Assembly: GCF_002220365.1 (NCBI RefSeq)
Contig: NZ_MTHB01000027.1
Location: 62,001-126,000, forward strand
Origin: Caballeronia sordidicola
Lineage (GTDB): Bacteria > Pseudomonadota > Gammaproteobacteria > Burkholderiales > Burkholderiaceae
DNA: 64,000 bases
Direction of reading: 5' to 3'
The position numbers were made by a program, and so were the translations under genes. The notes under the pieces are model-generated. The model did no database searches and was not told the DNA's origin. It saw nothing but the letters and a program-made list of their open reading frames with translations. Below, piece by piece: positions 27,675 to 35,500 of the stretch (the first letter of the stretch is position 1; each line of letters starts with the position of its first letter).

Positions 27675-29027
27675 ATGGCAAACGCAGCGACGGCACCGGC
27701 CGCTGGTCAGCCCAAACTGGGGTGGCACAACAATCGGTGGGCTCAACTCGCCATCGGCATCATCTGCATGGGCCTGGTCGCCAATCTGCAGTACGCATGG
27801 ACTTTATTCGTAGTCCCGATGGATGCGAAACATCACTGGGGCCAGGCGGCGATTCAAACCGCGTTCACCATTTTCATCGTCACGGAAACCTGGCTGGTGC
27901 CGCTGGAAGGCTGGCTCGTCGATAAATTCGGCCCGCGGCCGGTCGTGATCGGCGGTTCGATCTGTGCGGCGCTTGGCTGGATCATCGATGCAAACGCCAC
28001 CAGCCTGGTCCATCTCTACATTGCGGCAGTGATCGCCGGCGTGGGCGCGGGTTGCGTGTACGGCACCTGCGTGGGCACGGCGCTTAAGTGGTTCCCGGAC
28101 AAGCGCGGCCTTGCTGCCGGTTTGACGGCGGCAGGTTTCGGCGCGGGCGCGGCGGTCACGGTCATCCCCATCTCGAACATGATTCAGCGTTCAGGCTACG
28201 AACACACCTTCGTGTTCTTCGGGATCTTCCAGGGCGTCTGCATCCTGTTGCTCGGCATGCTGCTGGTTCGTCCGAGGCCGCCGGCTTATGCGGTTCCGGC
28301 CAAGCGCGTGGTGGCGTCGAAGATCGACTACACGACGGCCCAGATGGTGCGCTCACCGCTCTTCTGGGTGCTGTACATGATGTTCGTGTTCGTTGCGGCG
28401 GGCGGCGTGATCGCCACCGCGCAACTCGGACCGATCGCGAAGGAATATGGCTTTGCCAAGATGCCGGTCAGCCTGCTCGGCGTGACCTTGCCGCTCCTGA
28501 CCATGGCGCTGTCGATCGACAACCTGTGCAACGGTTTCACCCGTCCGCTCTGCGGCTGGATCTCGGACAAGATCGGCCGCGAGAACACCATGTTCTTCAT
28601 CTTCATCGGCGAAGGCGTTGCGTTGCTTGGTCTCATGGAGTTCGGCCACAACCCGTACTTGTTCATGTTCTTCGCAGCCATTACGTTCCTGTGCTGGGGT
28701 GAAATCTTCTCGATCTTTCCGGCCACCTGCGCCGATACCTTCGGCAGTAAATACGCCGCCGCCAACGCCGGCACGCTTTATACGGCGAAAGGCACGGCTT
28801 CCATGCTGGTACCGCTTGCCTCGGTGCTGTCGGCCATTGGCTCATGGGACGCGGTGTTCATCGCGACGGCCAGCGTTTCGATTGCCGCTGGCTTGTGCGC
28901 GAAGTTCGTGCTCGCGCCGATGAGAAAGCGCTGGATCGAAAACACGGTTGCCGAGTCGAGGCGCCTCGATGCCGCTACGTTTCAGACTGCCTGGACAGAA
29001 GCCCCGCGCAACTCGTCGGCACAATGA
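27675..29027 (+). CDS. oxlT: Oxalate:formate antiporter (MFS)
   Basis: 450 aa, 12 predicted membrane helices, major facilitator superfamily. The two charged residues that bind oxalate in OxlT of Oxalobacter (Arg272 and Lys355, 83 apart) have clear counterparts: Arg290 in NGFTRPLCGW and Lys372 in LYTAKGTAS, 82 apart. The loop GWISDKIGRENTM is also typical. It would import oxalate in exchange for formate made by the Frc/Oxc cycle. Start ATG 27675 follows GGAGACAGAC. Its stop overlaps the next LysR gene (ATGA). Confidence 0.95.
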   Translation: MANAATAPAAGQPKLGWHNNRWAQLAIGIICMGLVANLQYAWTLFVVPMDAKHHWGQAAIQTAFTIFIVTETWLVPLEGWLVDKFGPRPVVIGGSICAALGWIIDANATSLVHLYIAAVIAGVGAGCVYGTCVGTALKWFPDKRGLAAGLTAAGFGAGAAVTVIPISNMIQRSGYEHTFVFFGIFQGVCILLLGMLLVRPRPPAYAVPAKRVVASKIDYTTAQMVRSPLFWVLYMMFVFVAAGGVIATAQLGPIAKEYGFAKMPVSLLGVTLPLLTMALSIDNLCNGFTRPLCGWISDKIGRENTMFFIFIGEGVALLGLMEFGHNPYLFMFFAAITFLCWGEIFSIFPATCADTFGSKYAAANAGTLYTAKGTASMLVPLASVLSAIGSWDAVFIATASVSIAAGLCAKFVLAPMRKRWIENTVAESRRLDAATFQTAWTEAPRNSSAQ

Positions 29028-30010
29028 CTCGTAGCCAGACTGATGCCGTGCAGGGATTGAAGGCGTCCGGCGTGTCGCTGCAGCAGCTACGCTTGTTCGT
29101 GATCTTGGCGCAGCATCGGAGTTTCACCCAGGCGGGCAACGCGCTCGGCGTGACGCAGTCGGCGGCGAGCCGCGGCATCAGGGAACTGGAAGACCTGCTT
29201 GAACTGAGGTTGTTCGACCGCACGACCCGCCAGGTTGCGCTCACCGATACCGGGCGCGCGCTGCTTCCGCGCATTGCGTTACTGGTCGATGAACTCGAAG
29301 TGGCGCTGCGTTTCGGACAGCAGGTTTCTACGGTCGAAAGCGGCGTGGTGTCCATAGCGAGCAGTTCCAGCCTGGTCGCTTCGGTGCTGCCGACGCTGCT
29401 CTCATCGTGCCGGGCGAGCTACCCCAATATCGCGTTGACGCTGCATGATGCGCGGCAGAGCAGGGTGCTCGAGCTCGTGCGCGCCGGCGATGCAGACATG
29501 GGCGTAATGACCGGTCCCGTAAACGATAGAGATCCTCACGATCTCCACGATCTCCACGATTTATCGACGGAAACGCTTTTCTCCGAGTCCCTGTGCGCGA
29601 TCGTGCCGGCGCGACATGCGCTGGCATCGCACACGACGGTGCGATGGCGCGACATGAGCGGTGCGAGCCTGTTCCTTCTCGACGACGACACAGGCAGTTT
29701 CGATGTCATCGCACGTGCGCTCGATGAATATGGCGCGTCGAACGTCAAGCTTCAGCGGCTGACTCAGGCCGCGAGCGTCGTGCAGATGGTCGCGGCTGGA
29801 CTTGGAATTGGCATCCAGCCGATGCACGCAGGCGCAGCGTCTGCTCAAGCGCTGGTTCAATCGGTGCCGCTATGGCCGTCGGTGACGCGAACCGTAGCGC
29901 TCGTGAAGCGGAAAAGCCGCACGTTGCCAGTCCAGGCAGCGCGTATCTGGACGCACGTCGTTTCGTCCTATGATGAGCAACATAAGCCGCTGCAAACCGC
30001 TCACGCCTGA
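29024..30010 (+). CDS. LysR-family regulator coupled to oxlT
   Basis: 328 aa from ATG 29024, which overlaps the antiporter stop, so the two are cotranscribed. Helix-turn-helix LQQLRLFVILAQHRSFTQAGNALGVTQSAASRGIRELE, then RLFDRTTRQVALTDTG. A short in-frame 9-bp repeat (29531-29557) yields a DxHDLHDLHDL stretch in the effector domain, which may vary in length between strains. A strong terminator follows at 30033-30070. Confidence 0.9.
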   Translation: MTRSQTDAVQGLKASGVSLQQLRLFVILAQHRSFTQAGNALGVTQSAASRGIRELEDLLELRLFDRTTRQVALTDTGRALLPRIALLVDELEVALRFGQQVSTVESGVVSIASSSSLVASVLPTLLSSCRASYPNIALTLHDARQSRVLELVRAGDADMGVMTGPVNDRDPHDLHDLHDLSTETLFSESLCAIVPARHALASHTTVRWRDMSGASLFLLDDDTGSFDVIARALDEYGASNVKLQRLTQAASVVQMVAAGLGIGIQPMHAGAASAQALVQSVPLWPSVTRTVALVKRKSRTLPVQAARIWTHVVSSYDEQHKPLQTAHA

Positions 30011-30032
30011 CCCTCAATCCACTGAATATTCG

Positions 30033-30070
30033 AAGCGCGGCTCCCTGAAAAAGAGTCGCGCTTTTTTCTT
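30033..30070 (+). terminator. Rho-independent terminator after oxlT-LysR
   Basis: An 11-bp stem with one G-T wobble (30033-30043 with 30053-30063), 9-nt loop, then a run of T (CTTTTTTCTT). Canonical intrinsic terminator separating the antiporter operon from the reductase gene. Confidence 0.85.
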
Positions 30071-30091
30071 GCGCTTTCTTCGTTGTTATCC

Positions 30092-30121
30092 AATACTGAA
30101 TCTAATATGTTGTATATCAGA
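30092..30121 (+). promoter_or_regulatory. Oxalate-regulon element upstream of reductase
   Basis: AATACTG, then 12 bp, then TTGTATATCA, at exactly the spacing seen in the oxc and second frc promoters, though the middle differs. It ends 25 bp before the reductase start, so it may be operator and promoter together. Confidence 0.6.
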
Positions 30122-30146
30122 AGAGAAAATGGTCCAGGAGACGACA

Positions 30147-31175
30147 ATGAAAATTTGCATTTACGGTGCCGGTGCGATCGGCGGTTACATGGGTGCGCAA
30201 CTGGCCCGAGCGGGGGCGGATGTCAGTTTCGTCGCACGCGGGCCGCATCTGGCTGCCATGCAGGCGAACGGCGTGCGCTTGCAGATCGATGGCGAGGAGC
30301 ACACGGTCAAGGTGCGCTGCACGAACAATCCTGCGGAACTCGGGCCGCAGGATTACGTGGTGATTGCGCTTAAGGCGCATTCGGTGCCGGGCGTAGTCGA
30401 TTTGATGCAACCGCTGCTGGGGCCGGATACCGCGGTGGTTACCGCGGTGAACGGCCTGCCGTACTGGTATTTCCATGAGCACGGCGGCGCGCTGGCCGGC
30501 ACCACGCTGGAAAGCGTCGATCCGGGCGGCCGGCAGTGGCAAGTGCTTGGGGCCGAGCGGGCGATAGGCTGCGTGCTGATTCCCGCCGCCGAAATTGCGG
30601 AGCCTGGCGTGATCCGTCATGTGTATGGCAAGAAATTTCCTATCGGCGAGCCGAGCGGGCTGGTGACGCCGCGCCTGCAGGCGTTCCACGACATCATGAG
30701 CGCCGCCGATATGGAGGCGCCGATGCGCGACAACATCCGCGATGAGATCTGGCTGAAGCTGTGGGGCAACCTCTGTTTCAACCCGATCAGCGCACTGACA
30801 GGCGCCACGCTCGACGTCCTCACCAGTGATCCGGCAGTACGCAAGCTGTCGCGCCAGATGATGGAGGAGGCGCAGGGCATTGCCGAGAAGCTAGGCGTTC
30901 ATTTCCGTGTCGATGTGGAAAAGCGCATCAACGGCGCGGCCGCGGTCGGCGCTCACAAGACCTCGATGCTGATGGATTGCGAAGCGCGCCGGCCCATGGA
31001 GATCGATCCGATTGTGACCGTCGTGCAGGAAATCGGCCGAAAACTCGCTGTCGACACGCCGATGATCGACGCCGTCCTCGCGCTGATCAAGCTGCGTGAA
31101 GGCGTCAACCAGGGAACGGCCAAGCCCGGTATCAAAACGATTGAATCCTTCACGCGTTCGCAAAAAGCCGCTTAA
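30147..31175 (+). CDS. 2-dehydropantoate 2-reductase family protein, candidate oxalyl-CoA reductase
   Basis: 342 aa from ATG 30147 after AGGAG; an open frame upstream is noise. The Rossmann motif GAGAIGG is at 7-13. The ketopantoate-reductase catalytic set is present: Asn102 (AVNGLPYW), Lys204 (EIWLKLWGN), Asn208 and Asn212, matching the N98/K176/N180/N184 pattern of E. coli PanE. In Methylobacterium extorquens a PanE paralogue in an oxalate setting acts as an oxalyl-CoA reductase making glyoxylate. Here the gene sits in an oxalate cluster under the same promoter element as oxc, so that role is likely by inference. A pantothenate role is the alternative. Confidence 0.85.
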   Translation: MKICIYGAGAIGGYMGAQLARAGADVSFVARGPHLAAMQANGVRLQIDGEEHTVKVRCTNNPAELGPQDYVVIALKAHSVPGVVDLMQPLLGPDTAVVTAVNGLPYWYFHEHGGALAGTTLESVDPGGRQWQVLGAERAIGCVLIPAAEIAEPGVIRHVYGKKFPIGEPSGLVTPRLQAFHDIMSAADMEAPMRDNIRDEIWLKLWGNLCFNPISALTGATLDVLTSDPAVRKLSRQMMEEAQGIAEKLGVHFRVDVEKRINGAAAVGAHKTSMLMDCEARRPMEIDPIVTVVQEIGRKLAVDTPMIDAVLALIKLREGVNQGTAKPGIKTIESFTRSQKAA

Positions 31176-31204
31176 ACTGCGAACACGGAAGGGCTGTTGT
31201 TTCT

Positions 31205-31253
31205 GATATATCACATACGAAATATGTTGCGTTGCGCTGCGACGCAACATATA
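31205..31253. promoter_or_regulatory. Operator-like palindromes before the microprotein-GntR pair
   Basis: TGATATATCA (31205-31214) is a 10-bp palindrome that shares ATATCACA with the oxc element. A perfect 11-bp inverted repeat follows, 31223-31233 with 31243-31253, 9-nt loop; its arm ATATGTTG recurs in the reductase promoter. The second could also be an RNA hairpin ending the reductase transcript, though no T-run follows. Autoregulation by GntR is likely. Confidence 0.55.
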
Positions 31254-31289
31254 CTGAAGGCTCTTGGAGTAAACCACTAGGAGCCGGAA

Positions 31290-31511
31290 ATGAGCATCGC
31301 TTTATTAGTCGTGGTCGGAATTGCCTTGGTAGCGGGCGGTGTGGGTGTGACGTTTGCACTGGCATCGGCGGTGCCGCAAGACGTGTTGCAGCGCGCGCAG
31401 GACAATGGTCGGTACGCTGGGCTGACGGCGGATGACCAGGGCGGCAGCACGGGTACACGGGCGACGACGGGCGTGCGGAACCTGGGACATCAAACCATCA
31501 ATGCCATCTGA
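31290..31511 (+). CDS. 73-aa membrane microprotein, overlaps GntR start
   Basis: Starts at ATG 31290 with AGGAG close upstream, a much better ribosome site than the GntR gene has. The first 30 residues form one hydrophobic helix (LLVVVGIALVAGGVGVTFAL); the rest is polar and low-complexity (GLTADDQGGSTGT). Its last 11 bases overlap the GntR gene, which has no obvious ribosome site, so translation of GntR may be coupled to it. No family recognised. It may be a membrane-anchored partner or a leader peptide. Confidence 0.6.
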   Translation: MSIALLVVVGIALVAGGVGVTFALASAVPQDVLQRAQDNGRYAGLTADDQGGSTGTRATTGVRNLGHQTINAI

Positions 31512-32256
31512 TACTGAAGTTGCTGCAACCCCGGCTAATCTTCTTGAACCGCGGGCGGAAAGCAGGCCTGCTGGCGTGACACTTTCGCTGGCGCCGATCA
31601 ACGCGACGGTTTCGTTGCGGGACCAGGCTTATGCACGACTGCGCCAGGCTATTTCCGAGGCGGATATTTATCGTTCGCGGGAAGAGATCCGGCTGGATGA
31701 GAAGGATTTGACTGAGGCGCTGGGCGTGAGTCGTACACCGATTCGCGAAGCCATGACGTTGCTTGAGCAGGAAGGGTTTCTGCGAACGGTGCCGCGTCGC
31801 GGGATTTATATCGTGCGCAAGACCAAGCACGAGATTGTAGAGATGATCAATATGTGGGCCGCGCTGGAAAGCATGGCGGCGAGGCTCGCGACTCAGCGTG
31901 CGACGGATGCAGAGATTGCAACGTTACGGCACATGTTTGACCATTTTCAGAATCAGGCGCCGGCTGAGCATATTGAAGAGTATTCGGAGGCGAATATCGT
32001 CTTCCACCAGGCGATTGTGCAGTTGAGCAAGTCGCAGATCATCTTCGATACGATCAAGAATATTTTCGTGCATGTGCGCGCGATCCGGAAGATGACGATT
32101 TCGCAAAGCGATCGGGCAGCGCGCTCGATTGAAGACCATATGAAGATCATCGAGGCGCTTGAAGCGCGGGATACTGAATTGGTCGAGAGGCTGGTGCGGC
32201 AGCATTCGCTGGATCTGGCGGCGTTCGTCGAGGCGAATTGCGATTTTCTGGATTAA
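31501..32256 (+). CDS. GntR-family regulator, FCD/VanR type
   Basis: 251 aa from ATG 31501. Winged helix: LRDQAYARLRQAI, then LTEALGVSRTPIREAMTLLEQEGFL and RRGIYIVRK. The C-terminal FCD domain has His residues placed for metal binding (VFHQAIV, EDHMKIIEAL, VRQHSLDL). FCD regulators often respond to organic acids. It is the best candidate for binding the TTGTATATCA elements before oxc, the reductase, the second frc and itself. Oxalate, oxalyl-CoA or formate-related acids are possible effectors. Confidence 0.9.
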   Translation: MPSDTEVAATPANLLEPRAESRPAGVTLSLAPINATVSLRDQAYARLRQAISEADIYRSREEIRLDEKDLTEALGVSRTPIREAMTLLEQEGFLRTVPRRGIYIVRKTKHEIVEMINMWAALESMAARLATQRATDAEIATLRHMFDHFQNQAPAEHIEEYSEANIVFHQAIVQLSKSQIIFDTIKNIFVHVRAIRKMTISQSDRAARSIEDHMKIIEALEARDTELVERLVRQHSLDLAAFVEANCDFLD

Positions 32257-32574
32257 GAGTTAGAGGTTCGTTCGCATTTATTTGGTTGGGGCGGGGCGCT
32301 GCAAGCCCTCCGTACGATCCAGCACGAAATGATGTGGGCCGCCGAGAGTCCGCCGTGTACAAAACTGCCGCGTGCCTTCAGCGGCTGCGTGAACGGCTCA
32401 AGGCTTTGCCGAACGAAAAACGAACCCGTCGCGCGTGCGAGGGCGCGTCAACGCCGACCTGAACGTTACACCGTTCGATACCTTAAGAAGGACCTTAACT
32501 GAATGACATTACCGTTAGGTGCGTCAGTTTTAGGTGCAATTCGACATTGAATGGTCATTGATACGTTATGCAAA
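32257..32574. other. Intergenic stretch, no gene seen
   Basis: 318 bp between the convergent GntR and autotransporter genes. No strong terminator is visible on either strand; the reading frames present are short and lack ribosome sites. Confidence 0.4.
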
Positions 32575-35500
32575 TCACCACGCATACTTAACCCCTGCGC
32601 GCACGACATAAGCGTGATAGCTCTGCGCGCCCCAAACTCCGCTCACATTGCTCCAGGCGCTCCAGTTCTTGCCAAGATCGCCGTTAAGCCCGAGCTTCAC
32701 CTCATAGCGATTCTCTGGATAAAGACTGCCCACCGGTATCTGATTAAACGAGATTGAGCTATCGGTACTGGTATGCCACCAATTCACGGTGGCGTAGAAC
32801 TGCATCGTCTTGTTGGCGCTGCGCTGGAACGTGCGTTGCAGCCGCAGTCCAAGCCGCGTGATCACGCCGCTGGAATCGGCGCCATTCACATGCGTGCCAT
32901 TGAGCTCGGCCAGCGAGTCTTCCCGATAATCGGCGTAGATCAACTGGCCTTGTGGCTCGAACACCCAGTCGTTGATCAGCGCAAACGCATAGCCCGACTC
33001 GCCCGAGATCGCCCAGCCGCGCGCGTTGTAGTTCACTGTAGGCAAGTCCTCGCCGACAACGCTATTGTTAAACCAGCCGTATTGCACCCAGGTATCGGCG
33101 TAAGCACCGAGCCGGCTTGCATCGTTCTGATACCAGGTGCCGTAGGCGCCGATGCTATAGCCCGCGACGTTGCCACGCGCAGTCGCCGGGTTCCCCGCGG
33201 CTTCTGCGTTGCTTTGGGCAGTCTCGTAAGTCGCCATCAGCCCGAGATGCAGCAGATCGGCACCGGGTGTGAGCTTTTTCTGCGCTACTTCCACGCCGCC
33301 TTGCATCAGGAACGAATCGGTGTTCACGTGGAAGGTGCCATCGCTGCTATTGCTGCCTTCGTTACGTCCCTCCATGCGTAGCCAGACAGAACCGGGTCGG
33401 CTTGACCCATCGGCATTGGCCGCGCTTTGCGAGGTTCCGCTCGCGCGATCATCCAGACTGTGCACGAACATTTCTGCGGCCACACGCTGGTTTGCCAGAT
33501 AAGCGGCCACTTCAGGTCGGAAGAGTGGTTGCGGTGGGTTAGGCGGCGTGGGCGGATCAGGGGGCGTGGGCGGTGTTGGTTCAAGCTCCGAGCGCAGATA
33601 CCAGTTGCCATCGGCGTTTTGTGCGCCACCCTGAAGCAGTTGATATTCATACGGGCCCGCTACCGCGCGCCCACTTAGCACGAACGCGTCGGCGGCCGAA
33701 TGCGTCGGGTCCTGAACCTGCACTACCATGATGCCGTTGTCGACACTCGGCGCTCCGGCCCCGCCGAGATTGTTCACCACGAGTTGCGTGGCGCCTTTGG
33801 TTCCGAGCGCAGTGGCGCCAGCGACCAGTAAATCGGAGCTCGATGCGCTGCCGCCTTCATTCAACACCGTGTTGACCAGGAGTCGGCCGCCGTTGGACGT
33901 ATAAGTGCCGCCTACAATCATGCGGTCTCCGGCTGTGCCATTAGCCATCGTCAAGGTGCCGCTGTTGTTGAGATTGCCAGCAATGGTGAAACTCGCATCG
34001 GGACCATTGGCGAAGACGGGTAGCGCGTTGCCTACGCCGATCAAGCCATTATTGACCACCGATCCAGCGACGCTGCCATAGCCGCCCAACGCACCCGCTG
34101 CGCCTACGGTTACCAGACCGCCCCCGGCTAGATTGGCATTGGTGTGCGCCGCGTCGCCAATGGCGAGCGTGCCACTATTGATGTTGGTATTGCCGCTGTA
34201 AGTTTGCACGCTATTGAAGACCAGCTTGCCGGTGCCGTCTTGAGTGACCGATCCGGTGCCACTAATGATGTTGGCGAAGAATACGCTATCCGAATGATTG
34301 AAGACCAGTGCAGCGTTATCGGTGATGTTGCTGGCAACTGAACCAGTGGTGCCGCCATTACCCAGTTGCAAGGTGCCCGCGCTGATCGTGGTGGCACCGG
34401 TGTAGGTGTTGTCGCCCGTCAGGATCAGGGTGCCAGTGCCCGCTTGCGTGAGTGAGCCGGTGCCGCTGACCACGCCGTCATAAGTCGCGGTGTCGCTGCG
34501 ATTAAATGCCAAAGCCGCGTTATCGGTGATATTGCCGATAACCGAACCGGTGGTGCCGCCACTACCAATCTGCAGCGTGCCCGCGTTAATCGTGGTGCCA
34601 CCCGTATAGGTACTAGCTGCCGATAGCGTGAGCGTGCCCTCGCCGTTCTTGGTCAGCGTCGTGCCATTCCACGGCACACTTGAAGCAGGCTGATCACTCA
34701 ACGCGACATCGACATTGAAGGCATCAGTGCTGTTGGCAAGCGTAAATACGCCGTTGCCTTGAGTCGCCCCGGCAAACCAGGTCAACCCAAGGCCAACGTT
34801 GTAGTCCAGGCCATTGGCCGACTTGCCCTCAGTCAGCGTAAGGTAGTCAACCGGACTTGACGATCCGCCCACAGTGACGGATGTGAAATCGTTCGTGATG
34901 CGGCCGGTGGTGTGAATGACATTGAACTCAGTGGCGGTCAACGCGCTCGCGCTGGTCGGTGGCGTGGGCGCAGTGAATCCGGTGATGTTGAGCGTCCCCG
35001 CCAGATTCGCGCTGGTCGCCGCAATGACGGGCTGCGTGCTGCCTATCTCGACGTTGAGCGTGCTGCCCGCAGCCTGCGTGAAAGCGCCGCCTACGGCCAG
35101 GGTGGAATCAGCGGCGATCTGGGTGGTCGCACCGCTGCCGGTAGTGTAGTTGCCGGTAATAGTGAGTGCACCAGGCTGCGCCAGATTCAACGTTCCGGCT
35201 GTGACATTCGCGCTGGCGACTGACGACCCAGCACCCGTGAGCGTGGTCGTGCCGGTACCCGTTTGCGTCAGTGAACCTGTGCCACTCACTGCGCCGCCAA
35301 CGGTGAGCACATTCGACCGGTTGAATACCAGTGCGCCGTTATTTGTGACGTCACCTGTAATGCTGCCGGTGGTGCCTCCATTGCCGATTTGCAAGCTGCC
35401 AGCGCTGATGGTGGTGCCACCGGCGTATGTATTGGATCCCGTCAGGGCGAGCGTACCAGTGCCCGCTTGGGTCAGGCTGCCATTGCCGCTAATCACATTT

